From Planctomycetota bacterium (GTDB lineage: Bacteria > Planctomycetota > UBA1135), in contig JAJFFC010000005.1 in assembly GCA_021776795.1 (NCBI GenBank), positions 173,501-237,500 on the forward strand: DNA of 64,000 bases, given 5' to 3'. Below are positions 8,710-17,622 of this stretch, piece after piece. Numbering within the stretch: position 1 is the first letter of the stretch; every line of letters starts with the position of its first letter. The notes below the pieces were generated by a model. The model was not told the DNA's origin. It worked only from the letters and a program-made list of their open reading frames with translations, and did no database searches. A program made the position numbers and the translations under genes.

Positions 8710-9951
8710 TCAGTGCCGCGGCACCCGCTTCACGCTCCAGGTCGACCAAGCCGCAAGTAACCACAACAAGCTCGTTGGCAAAAAGCTCCACAACCCGGCA
8801 CCGACGGCGAGCCCGGTTGGGAATAAGGCGAAGGGGAGATACCAAAATAGAGTGGCCAATCCGGATAAACGCAGAATCAGGAAAAAGAAAATGCCAATGG
8901 GAGTGGCGGCGCCCAGAAAAAGAGAGGCGATCACAAACCCAGGGGCGGCGGCACTTGCAAGCCAAGCCCGCCAGTCCAGGTCCAGACCAACTCCCAGCAA
9001 GGGAATGGTGGCCAGACTTCCCGCCAGGGCAAAGATTCCCCAAAAACACCGCCGATGATCTGCGGTCATGGCCATGCGCCCATCCTTTTGCGCAAAGAGA
9101 AGGAGTTCCGACAGAAGCCAGGCAAACACGATCAGTGCACCGAGCAACAGGAGCGCCGAGAGCGCCCAAGTCAGGACCACAGGCTTGATCATCATCGTGA
9201 TCGCTAGCGCAAAAACCACCATGACTCCGGTCAAGGGGTCGCGAAAGAATCTCAGCAGACGCGGGCGAATGCGATGAACCCAACCATAAAAGGGGTTGTG
9301 GCTGCGCATGGCTTCTAAGTAGCCTTGCCTGGCTTCCTCACTTTGCGGATCGCGACACAGGGCTTCGCGGAAGTGTTCTTTGGAAGCTTGATTCCCCCCG
9401 TCAGTCAAGGCTACGCGCGCAGCCAAATGGAGAGCTTCTGGATTTTCCGGCCATTGCTCCAGGATTTTTTTGGAAAGTTCCTTTGCATGCTGATGTTCTC
9501 CTCGGTTCGCCAAGAATTCGGCGTAGCGAGACATCGCAGAAAAATCTTCGGGAGCTCGCCGCAGGGCTTCCTTCAGCCACTCTTCCTGGCCGTCAGGATT
9601 CCCCATTTCGCGTTCGTATTCGGCCTGCATGCCAGCCACAAAGGAATCCTCATGGCTTTCCCGGTGCAACAAGTCGATGGAGTTTTTTGCCTCAGCCATA
9701 CGTCCACTAAAAAGGGCGATTTGTGCTCGCGCACAGTGCAATGGAATGGAATCTGCGCTTGTCGCTAGCCCATCATCAATCACTTGCCAAGCATCATCCG
9801 GCCGAAATTGATGGTGCAGACAAAGGCTCAACATGGCAATGGCCTCGGCGTTGTTTGGTTCTTGAGCCAGCGCACTATGCGCGGCCTCCATGGCCAGCGC
9901 CCACTCCCCCTGCTCGAAGCGCAGGCACGCCAATTTCATATGGGCGCTCAT
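8710..9951 (-). CDS. TPR-repeat protein with C-terminal multi-pass membrane region
   Basis: TPR-like helical repeats in N-half (ALAMEAAHSALAQEPNNAEAIAMLSLCL...), several hydrophobic helices in C-half. Confidence 0.7.
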   Translation of the reverse strand: MSAHMKLACLRFEQGEWALAMEAAHSALAQEPNNAEAIAMLSLCLHHQFRPDDAWQVIDDGLATSADSIPLHCARAQIALFSGRMAEAKNSIDLLHRESHEDSFVAGMQAEYEREMGNPDGQEEWLKEALRRAPEDFSAMSRYAEFLANRGEHQHAKELSKKILEQWPENPEALHLAARVALTDGGNQASKEHFREALCRDPQSEEARQGYLEAMRSHNPFYGWVHRIRPRLLRFFRDPLTGVMVVFALAITMMIKPVVLTWALSALLLLGALIVFAWLLSELLLFAQKDGRMAMTADHRRCFWGIFALAGSLATIPLLGVGLDLDWRAWLASAAAPGFVIASLFLGAATPIGIFFFLILRLSGLATLFWYLPFALFPTGLAVGAGLWSFLPTSLLWLLAAWSTWSVKRVPRH

Positions 9952-9960
9952 GCCCTTACC

Positions 9961-10752
9961 TTAAATGCCGTTTAGACGTCCGCCATCTACGGCAATCGAC
10001 TGACCACGCACATAACCACCTGCAGGGGAAGCCAAGAATGCGGCCAAGGCTGCGAGTTCGCGCGGGTCACCAAGGCGCCCCTCGGGCACCGTCGCCAACC
10101 ACGCTTCCTCGACGGCATCGGGAGACTTGTCTTGGCGCGAGGCCACCGTTTCCTTGAGCGAACGCAGACGGTCGGTCGCGGTAAAGCCTGGCAGCAAGTT
10201 ATTGATGGTGATACCCACCGCAAGCTCTTTGCTCAAGGTCTTCGCCCAAGAAGCCACAGCCCCGCGCACCGTATTCGATACGCCGAGTCCGGCGATGGGT
10301 TCTTTTACCGAAGTACTGATGACATTGAGAATGCGACCATAACCAGCGCGCTGCATGCCAGGGACAAAGGTCTTCACCAAAAAATGCGCCGCGAATAGGT
10401 GACGACGCAGGGGGGACAGAAAGTCTTCGTCCTCGGCCTCAAGAATCGGACCTCCGGGAGGCCCACCGCTGTTGTTGACCAAGATGAGTGGCGCACCACC
10501 AAGGTCTTGAACGCGGTTCGCCGTGCGCGTGAGGGCTTCGCGATCTTCCAAATCGACCGAGTAAACATCGGCCTGGGGTGAACCTGCGGCTCGGCATTGG
10601 GTGGCGACATCTTCGAGGGCATCGGTCGAGCGAGCTAGCAAGGAAACACTCGCCCCTTGTGCGGCCATCGCCAGGGCGATTTCGCGCCCAAGCCCGGAAG
10701 ATGCGCCACAAATCAGCGCGTGTCGTTCTTCTAAGGAGGTGGAAAGACTCAT
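9961..10752 (-). CDS. SDR-family oxidoreductase with atypical catalytic motif
   Basis: Rossmann motif ALICGASSGLGREIA, NNSGG, C-terminal GGYVRGQSIAVDGG; YxxxK position reads SNTVR; start set at ATG overlapping kynA stop. Confidence 0.8.
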   Translation of the reverse strand: MSLSTSLEERHALICGASSGLGREIALAMAAQGASVSLLARSTDALEDVATQCRAAGSPQADVYSVDLEDREALTRTANRVQDLGGAPLILVNNSGGPPGGPILEAEDEDFLSPLRRHLFAAHFLVKTFVPGMQRAGYGRILNVISTSVKEPIAGLGVSNTVRGAVASWAKTLSKELAVGITINNLLPGFTATDRLRSLKETVASRQDKSPDAVEEAWLATVPEGRLGDPRELAALAAFLASPAGGYVRGQSIAVDGGRLNGI

Positions 10753-11588
10753 GTTTGCCAATCGGCGTTACGAACTTCCCACAACTCGGGGAAGAAGCGC
10801 AGTTTCAATCGAGATTCGAGGAATTCGCCTCCTTTGGAGCCGCCTGTCCCCTTCTTGCCGCCAATCGTGCGCGTCACCATCAAAATATGTACCGCACGCC
10901 ATTTCGCCCACAAGGTATCCAAGTCTAACAAGGCTTCGCAGCTCAAAAGCCAGTGGTAGTTCTCCTTGGGATCTTGGTAAAGATTGCGGAAGACTTCGAC
11001 GAGGTCGTCGTTGAGCTCATGCCCAGTGGCGACATCGCGCTGGAGCACCTTTTCCGGAACGGCGTAGCCATCCTTGGCCATCGCGCGTAAGAAGATGTCG
11101 TAGACGCTCGGGGATTGGAAACGCTTCTGCAGGCGCTCCAGCTCTTCCGGGCGACCTTCAAAAAACTGGAAGAACCAGGGGTCGCGTAATCCGCAAACAA
11201 ATTCTACCTCACGGAATTGCACGGATTGGAATCCGCTGCCGGTGCCGAGGGCTTCGCGGAAGCCAGCAAACTCCTCCGGGGTCAGCGTACTCAGCAACTG
11301 AATCTGCTGGCACAAGCACTCCATAATGCAGGTGATGCGCTTGAGCACTTTCAGCGTGCGCGAGACATGGCCCGCCGTGAGGTAAGCCATCAGCAAGTCG
11401 ACTTCATGCAGAACCTCTTTGAACCAAAGCTCGAAGCTTTGGTGAATGACGATGAAAAACATCTCATCGTGGTGCGGAGGCCGACTCTGCAGAACTTGCA
11501 GATTGGTCAACTCGGGGACTTTGAGATAGCTGTTGTAGTTCAGCTCCTCTATCCGCAAACGGTCATAATCGGATGCCTTGGGGTCCAT
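10749..11588 (-). CDS. kynA: Tryptophan 2,3-dioxygenase
   Basis: Characteristic MFFIVIHQSFELWFKEVLHEVD, SVQFREVEFVCGLRD, HILMVTRTIGGKKGTGGSKG. Confidence 0.93.
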   Translation of the reverse strand: MDPKASDYDRLRIEELNYNSYLKVPELTNLQVLQSRPPHHDEMFFIVIHQSFELWFKEVLHEVDLLMAYLTAGHVSRTLKVLKRITCIMECLCQQIQLLSTLTPEEFAGFREALGTGSGFQSVQFREVEFVCGLRDPWFFQFFEGRPEELERLQKRFQSPSVYDIFLRAMAKDGYAVPEKVLQRDVATGHELNDDLVEVFRNLYQDPKENYHWLLSCEALLDLDTLWAKWRAVHILMVTRTIGGKKGTGGSKGGEFLESRLKLRFFPELWEVRNADWQT

Positions 11589-11689
11589 GACCGCCCAGGA
11601 TACCGGAGCGAGAGGTCTGTTTTTCCCTTAGAGCTGGCTGGCCTGCCCTTTCGCTCCTCGCGGCACTTACGCCCGGATAGAATTTGCGA

Positions 11690-12103
11690 ATGGCGTATTG
11701 GCTGGTCAAAGAAGAAGCTTCGAAATACCAATTCGAGCAGTTTCTGCAGGATGGAAGCACCTGCTGGGACCTGGTCCGCAACTACCAGGCGCGCAACAAC
11801 CTGCGCCTCATGAAAAAGGGTGACCAAGTCGTGTTCTACCATTCGGGCAAGCTCAAAACCGCCATGGGCACAGCAGAAGTCACCCGAGAGGCCTACCCTG
11901 ACCCTTCCGCCAAGGAAGGCGATTGGTCGGCCGTGGACCTTGCCGTGCGCCAGGCCTACGCCGAACCAGTACCCCTCGCTAAGGTCCGCGAAGACGAGAT
12001 TCTTCGCGAATGTGCCTTGGTCAAACAAACACGTCTTTCCGTCATGCCTCTCACCGCGGCCCAGTTCCGGCGCTTCGGAAAATTAGGCAAAGGCAACGCA
12101 TGA
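11690..12103 (+). CDS. EVE domain-containing protein
   Basis: MAYWLVKEEASKYQFEQFLQDGSTCWDLVRNYQARNNLRLMKKGDQVVFYHSG typical EVE/thymocyte nuclear protein 1 fold. Confidence 0.85.
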   Translation: MAYWLVKEEASKYQFEQFLQDGSTCWDLVRNYQARNNLRLMKKGDQVVFYHSGKLKTAMGTAEVTREAYPDPSAKEGDWSAVDLAVRQAYAEPVPLAKVREDEILRECALVKQTRLSVMPLTAAQFRRFGKLGKGNA

Positions 12104-13488
12104 GTGATTCCCCCTACCGAGGCCGACGCGACCGCGATCGGCGTGACTATCGTGATCGCGACCAACGTGGTCGGGATTCACATGATCGTGATTCTCACGG
12201 CGGCTCGCGCGATCAGGATTATCCGCCTCGCGATGGCGGGCAACGGCACTTTCGTGATCACCGCCCACGCGATGAGGCACGAGAATATCGTCAACCAGCC
12301 ATCCCCGTGTCCGCGCGTCAGGAACCGTGGGTGGAGTTGCGCGGCCCCATGCGCGGGCCTCGCGTTTGGCACGATGACGTCGGTCAACGCAGTGATCGCC
12401 ACCCGGTAGGCACTCAAGTTGCGGTTTATGACCGCGATGGTGCCTTCCGCGGATGGGGACTGTGGCACCCGCATGCACGCATTGCGGTGCGCATGGTGAC
12501 TCATTTAGAAAAGCCACTCGAAGCCGAGGATTGGCAAGAGCGTGCGCGCGCAGCCATTGCCCGCCGACGCCTGGACCCGAGCATTCCTCTAGAGGTCTGT
12601 CGCATTTTCCATGCCGAGGGCGATGACTTCCCTGCTCTGGTGGTTGATCGTTACCAAGATGTTCTCGCGATTGAAATCTACGCCAGTGCCATGGTGCCTG
12701 TGTTGGAGAGCATTTTGCCCACCCTGCATGAGGAACTCGGCACCCAACATCATCGCATTTGTTTCGATGACAATAGTGCACGCGCAGAAGGGATTGAAGC
12801 CTTTGAAAAGCGCTCGGCAGGGTGTCCGCCGCGCTTGCAGTTTGAGGAGAACGGCCTGACCTATGAAGTCTTTTTGACGGAAGGGCACAAAACGGGTTTT
12901 TTCTGTGATCAGCGCGACAACCGTGCCCGCGTCGGTGACATCGTGCGCCGCTTAGTTGCCGCAGAGCGCCCGCCGCGCGTACTTGATATTTGCTCCTACA
13001 CCGGTGGCTTTGCCCTCAACGCAGCTGCGGCGGGTGCTAGCGAAGTACGCGGCATTGACCTAGACGAAAAGGCCGTCGAGCAAGCCAAGCGCAACGCCAA
13101 CCTGAATCAGCTCAAGCAGGTGAAGTTCACCCATGCCGATGCCTTTAGTTACCTTCGGCAGCTTGCACGCAATGGCGAGACCTATGACTTGATTATTGTC
13201 GACCCGCCCAAGTTCATTCCCAATCGCCGCGTTTGGGAAGAAGGCATTGCTCGATACCACGACATCAACAAACTCGCGATGCCCCTTCTGGCTGAGCACG
13301 GGCAACTATTGAGTTGTTCCTGTTCCGGATTGTTGGACTCACTCACCTTCCAACAAACCCTGCGTCGAGCAGCGCGATTGCGCCCGATGCGCATCTTGGC
13401 CGAAACCGGCGCGGGCCCCGATCACCCAGTGCGTTTGGATTTCCCCGAAGGCCGCTATCTGAAAGCGGTTTGGATGCAGGCGGATTAG
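12100..13488 (+). CDS. Class I SAM-dependent rRNA methyltransferase (RlmI-like) with Arg/Asp-rich N-terminal extension
   Basis: PUA-like plus MTase motifs (VLDICSYTGGFALNAAAAGASEVRGIDLDEKAV; DLIIVDPPKF; CSCSGLLD); ATGA overlap with EVE gene. Confidence 0.85.
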   Translation: MSDSPYRGRRDRDRRDYRDRDQRGRDSHDRDSHGGSRDQDYPPRDGGQRHFRDHRPRDEAREYRQPAIPVSARQEPWVELRGPMRGPRVWHDDVGQRSDRHPVGTQVAVYDRDGAFRGWGLWHPHARIAVRMVTHLEKPLEAEDWQERARAAIARRRLDPSIPLEVCRIFHAEGDDFPALVVDRYQDVLAIEIYASAMVPVLESILPTLHEELGTQHHRICFDDNSARAEGIEAFEKRSAGCPPRLQFEENGLTYEVFLTEGHKTGFFCDQRDNRARVGDIVRRLVAAERPPRVLDICSYTGGFALNAAAAGASEVRGIDLDEKAVEQAKRNANLNQLKQVKFTHADAFSYLRQLARNGETYDLIIVDPPKFIPNRRVWEEGIARYHDINKLAMPLLAEHGQLLSCSCSGLLDSLTFQQTLRRAARLRPMRILAETGAGPDHPVRLDFPEGRYLKAVWMQAD

Positions 13489-15125
13489 AAGTCGACCACG
13501 TAGCCGACCAAGCGCGCCTTTTCCTCGCTGCCTTCTTGGGGGCGAATCAGTCGTAGGGCGAGAACTTCGTCATGGCCATCTCCATCGAGGTCGCGAATGG
13601 TCATGGCGTGAGGCGTGGTCCAATCGCTATCGAGCATCAATTCGACCACCGGTTTGCGTCCCTTGGTCATCGAAGTCATGGCTGAGGTTCGCCCGAGTGT
13701 CCATTGCGTAAGGGTTTCGACATCGATGTCGAACTCGCCTTCTCCACGGAGTGCATCCTGCAAGAACTTCTCGATTGCCCCATGCAGGACGGAATCGTCT
13801 GTGACTAGATTATGCCAAACGCGCAAGCGCCCATCTCCATCTAGAGTAACCAAATCGCTGCGCAGGCCATCGCCATCGAAGTCACAAGTGCGCACAATTT
13901 TTTGCCGCAGCGTACTTAACTCTTCCTTCTTGTCTTGGTAAATCGACAATAAACTGCCCCCCTTTAGGTGCGCCGTACGCTCGCGAAACGGACGGGTTTG
14001 GAAGCGCCCGTTGCCGCGGCCACGGAAAACCAGAAAGTCAAAGTCGATTTCTAGACTAAACAAGGCGGCCTTGAGCAGTTTGCCGATGCCTAGGTCTTCC
14101 ACGCGAACCATGACTAAGTCAGGAATGTCATCTTCATCGATGCGCGCAGGATAGACATAGACAACATTTCCGCGCAGTTTGAGGATTTGACCCTGGCGTT
14201 CTAAATCGATGCCCTGCTCGTCGGCAAGAAAGATGCGAATGCGACCGTCGGCCAAAACCATCAAGTCGATGGCACCATCTTGATTCAAGTCGCCCCACTT
14301 GTCCTGCACCAAAAAGCGCAAAGACGAGGCCAGATTGCCGAAGTCTAGGGAGAACTGCTTGAGCTCCGGCCGGAAACGGGTGAGATCAATCGTGCGCGTC
14401 GGTTCAGAGGGAAATCCACTACCCGAAATCAGGTATTGACGAATCGTCAAGCCATCGGAAATGCTGAGGTCTGGGCGACCATCGCCATTCATGTCTTCCG
14501 GCACCAGCCGTGGCATGGATAAGCGCCGCGAAACCTTATCTAAGAGCCCACCACCAGCAGACAAATCCAAGCGCGACAAAGCGCCCAAATCTGGACCGCG
14601 AACGAAGCTTTCGCCATCTCCGAGAAACAGCTGCACACGGTCGCCGACAGGCAGGACCATATCAATGTCGCCGTCTTGATCGAGATCTTGCAGAAAATCA
14701 CCGGCATGAATGCCGCGCGGCGGCAAGCAACGCAAGCCGGAAATGATGGCTTCCTCTAAGACCAGGAGACCCTCTTGCAACATCACTCGGTGGAGGGCGT
14801 CACCGTCGACTAGCACCAGGAACTCATCCATGCCGTCGCGATTGAGATCGGCAACAGTCCACAGGGTGGATTCTCCAGGCAACCGCAAACGCGGGACTTC
14901 TTGGTCGGCACCGACCGCTTCGGCAAGGCTGATGCTGCGCCCCTGAATAGCCAACAGGCGTCCAGCGCCTTCGGGTTCGAGCCGCGCCACGGCCAAATGC
15001 AAAGGGCGTGGCGACACCACGACTTCGCGTTTTTCTTGGGCGTGCAAGTGGGGAGCGCAAAGGCCAAAGGCAAGGCCAAGTACAAGGCCGGCAAAGGAAT
15101 CAAGGCTGATTCGCAACCGACTCAT
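13485..15125 (-). CDS. Secreted FG-GAP/VCBS repeat protein
   Basis: Signal peptide; repeated DxNxDG/DxDxDG motifs (DLNRDGMDEF, DLDQDGDIDM, DMNGDGRPDL, DLNQDGAIDL, DLDGDGHDEV). Confidence 0.8.
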   Translation of the reverse strand: MSRLRISLDSFAGLVLGLAFGLCAPHLHAQEKREVVVSPRPLHLAVARLEPEGAGRLLAIQGRSISLAEAVGADQEVPRLRLPGESTLWTVADLNRDGMDEFLVLVDGDALHRVMLQEGLLVLEEAIISGLRCLPPRGIHAGDFLQDLDQDGDIDMVLPVGDRVQLFLGDGESFVRGPDLGALSRLDLSAGGGLLDKVSRRLSMPRLVPEDMNGDGRPDLSISDGLTIRQYLISGSGFPSEPTRTIDLTRFRPELKQFSLDFGNLASSLRFLVQDKWGDLNQDGAIDLMVLADGRIRIFLADEQGIDLERQGQILKLRGNVVYVYPARIDEDDIPDLVMVRVEDLGIGKLLKAALFSLEIDFDFLVFRGRGNGRFQTRPFRERTAHLKGGSLLSIYQDKKEELSTLRQKIVRTCDFDGDGLRSDLVTLDGDGRLRVWHNLVTDDSVLHGAIEKFLQDALRGEGEFDIDVETLTQWTLGRTSAMTSMTKGRKPVVELMLDSDWTTPHAMTIRDLDGDGHDEVLALRLIRPQEGSEEKARLVGYVVDF

Positions 15126-16678
15126 TGCTGCCTCCGGTAACTGAGGTGGACCTCGAATCGGCCATCGCGACTAATCAGGAAATCCCCCACGCCATCGCCG
15201 TTGATGTCTTCCACTTGAACACTGCCGAGGAGTGCATCCATCGGCAGAGTGGCGACGACGTCGTCGCTAATGCTGACACCCGCAGTGCCTAACACAAAAG
15301 ATCGCACTTCTAAATCACCCTGACGGCCACGCTCCAAAATGTCTGGACGGCCATCCCCGGTAATGTCGAGAACAAAAGAATCCAAGGAAACCAAGGAGTT
15401 CATGTCATCGAGGGCATAACTCCTCGATTCCGAAAAGGAGGCGCGTTTTTGCCAGCCTGTTCTCGTGCTCGGGAAGCCGAGCAAACGGTGATCTACTTCT
15501 GGAGATAAGCCACCCAAAAGGGAGAGATCTAAATCCCATGCCGATAGGCAGAGATCGCCACCGCCATCGCCGTCGAGGTCATGGATATAAGCCCACATAT
15601 AACTGGTGTCAATTTTAAAGAACGCATCGGGTTCTCCAAACTCTTCGCTTAAGACCGGGTCGACATGGAGGCGCACCTTCCACGCGCCTTGTTGGCCGAG
15701 AACATCGGTACTACTGCGCACTTCCATCAAGTCTGCAGAAGGTCCTCCGCCGAGGTTTACCCACTCCAACTGCATGACCTCGTCGTCTTCATCGCTACTG
15801 TCTTGATTCAAGCGCAAGCGACGATTGGCTTCGGCAGAAAATTTGCCATCTGCTTGCTGCACATGGACGCGCAATTCTCCTTCAAACAGGTAGCTCAAAT
15901 CTAGCTTTCCGTCGCCGTTGAGATCTTTCCAGACTGGAGCGGGCAGCGCTTCATAGGTATACAAGGCAGGCGGACGGGCAATGACGCCAAGTGCCTCATT
16001 CGGTACGAATAAGTCGCTCATTTCTTGGCTGCTCAGCTTGGGCCGGGCCACACCACCTAAGAAATTACCCGAGGCGGTAGGCGCGCGCTCCACCTGCGCC
16101 TTCAGCGAAATTTCTCCCAGCAGGGTGCCATCGGTATCGATCAGGCGATAGCCCGTAGCCGTGACCAAGGCCAACTCCGGCTTGCCATCGCCATCGATGT
16201 CCGCTTGTGCTTCCCATAGCGGTAGAGCCTCTCCGCTTGGCATGTCAAGCAATAACGGGGTGGTGTCGAGAGCTAAGGGTCGGCCACTAGAGGTGCGCAC
16301 ATAAACCCCGCGACTGGCCAACATGAGGATTTCGGCACCTGGTGAGTCTTCGTCGTTGAGGTAATCGCCCACCTGCCAGGAAATCACGCCGGGTGAAAGA
16401 GCAATCTCCTGATCCGGTCCGGTGGAGAACACCAACCCTTGGTGCTGCAAATGAATATCCAGCGATCGCGTGCCATCGGCTTTGCGCACGGCGAGGTAAA
16501 GGTCTAGGTCGCCATCACCATCGGCGTCGGCAAAAGCCTGTTCGCCAATCGGGTCTCCCGCAGGTTGCACCAAGCTAGCTAAGTGTCCAATCTCCTGTGC
16601 CGGCAGTATTGGAGCAAGCACAACGGCTAAAAGCCCTGCTCGGAAATGAAATCCATAAGACCAAACTCTGTTCATCAT
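15122..16678 (-). CDS. Secreted FG-GAP/VCBS repeat protein
   Basis: Signal peptide; DADGDGDLDL, DIDGDGKPEL, DLNGDGKLDL, DLDGDGGGDL, DINGDGVGDF; ATGA overlap with next gene. Confidence 0.8.
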   Translation of the reverse strand: MMNRVWSYGFHFRAGLLAVVLAPILPAQEIGHLASLVQPAGDPIGEQAFADADGDGDLDLYLAVRKADGTRSLDIHLQHQGLVFSTGPDQEIALSPGVISWQVGDYLNDEDSPGAEILMLASRGVYVRTSSGRPLALDTTPLLLDMPSGEALPLWEAQADIDGDGKPELALVTATGYRLIDTDGTLLGEISLKAQVERAPTASGNFLGGVARPKLSSQEMSDLFVPNEALGVIARPPALYTYEALPAPVWKDLNGDGKLDLSYLFEGELRVHVQQADGKFSAEANRRLRLNQDSSDEDDEVMQLEWVNLGGGPSADLMEVRSSTDVLGQQGAWKVRLHVDPVLSEEFGEPDAFFKIDTSYMWAYIHDLDGDGGGDLCLSAWDLDLSLLGGLSPEVDHRLLGFPSTRTGWQKRASFSESRSYALDDMNSLVSLDSFVLDITGDGRPDILERGRQGDLEVRSFVLGTAGVSISDDVVATLPMDALLGSVQVEDINGDGVGDFLISRDGRFEVHLSYRRQQ

Positions 16679-17622
16679 GGCTGATTGGACTCCGGAGCCA
16701 TGGGGCCTTGTTCCTCAAGAACCAGCTCACCGCTTTCCCATTGGAATAGGCTCAATACTGACCAACTGCTTTCTCCCCCATCTCGACGGTAGTGGAAGAG
16801 GTCCAATAGCAAAAGGTCACCGACCCAGAACTCGCCGCGGTCTTCGCCAGGCACCCGCGACCAATGAAACAGCGGCCATAAGCCAAACTCCGTCCAAACT
16901 CGGTCTGGGCTCCATGCGCGAACGGAGAAATCACGCTCTCGGCCATTCTCACGTAAGACCAATAGTTGGAAGTCTTCGCCTGGCTTCAAGCTAAGTCGAA
17001 CCCGGCGCACAAACTCAGACGAGGAGCCACTGTCGTGGCCTTGGAACTGCAAAATGGTGTCGCCAATCTCGATGCCGGCCCAATCCATGGGGCTTTCGTC
17101 GTCGAGGCTGTAAACCACGGGGCGCCCTTGGCTATCGTCCTGGAATGCGGCGCGCAGCAATCCTCGCTCGACAAAGTAAAGGCGGCGAGCACGAGAAGTG
17201 GAACGCATTTGCAGCGTGGCCTCGGTTTGCAGAACTTCACTGCCTCTTTGGAATTCCAAAACGACCGTGCGCGCTTCGCCCTCCTGGGCCAGCAAGGAGT
17301 CCAGTCGTTGAGGATCGTCGACGGCCTGACCGTCGTAGCTCAACAAAATATCGCCCAAGGAAATCCCGCCTTGGGAGGCAGGGCCTTCGCCGTCAACCGC
17401 GACGACGCGCACGCCAGGCTGTACATCTAAGGAGAAGACGTCGGCCGCTTGATTCAAATCGACTTCCATGCCTAACCATGCCTCTTCACGCTGGCTGTCA
17501 TCGACAAGCGTTTCTAAGCCATAGAACGATGGTGGCAGAGGCAAGGCTTCGGTGGTGAAGCTGCATGCCGGAAGCAGGGCAACCACAGTTGCCGCCAGCC
17601 AAGGGGATTTGCAGGAAATCAA
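16675..17622 (-). CDS. PDZ-domain putative lipoprotein
   Basis: PDZ-like GPASQGGISLGDILLSYDGQAVDDPQRLDSLL repeated once; possible TTG start overlapping permease stop (TTGA) gives ISCKSPWLAATVVALLPAC lipobox. Confidence 0.65.
   Translation of the reverse strand: MISCKSPWLAATVVALLPACSFTTEALPLPPSFYGLETLVDDSQREEAWLGMEVDLNQAADVFSLDVQPGVRVVAVDGEGPASQGGISLGDILLSYDGQAVDDPQRLDSLLAQEGEARTVVLEFQRGSEVLQTEATLQMRSTSRARRLYFVERGLLRAAFQDDSQGRPVVYSLDDESPMDWAGIEIGDTILQFQGHDSGSSSEFVRRVRLSLKPGEDFQLLVLRENGRERDFSVRAWSPDRVWTEFGLWPLFHWSRVPGEDRGEFWVGDLLLLDLFHYRRDGGESSWSVLSLFQWESGELVLEEQGPMAPESNQP

Noticed and set aside
1971-11588. Standard kynurenine/3-hydroxyanthranilate pathway operon
   Set aside because: No KMO, kynureninase, cupin HAA dioxygenase or ACMS decarboxylase seen; LigB-type aminophenol dioxygenase is present instead
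12083-12781. 232-aa - strand ORF
   Set aside because: Antisense to the RlmI-like gene; low-complexity product from the RD-repeat DNA, no recognisable domain
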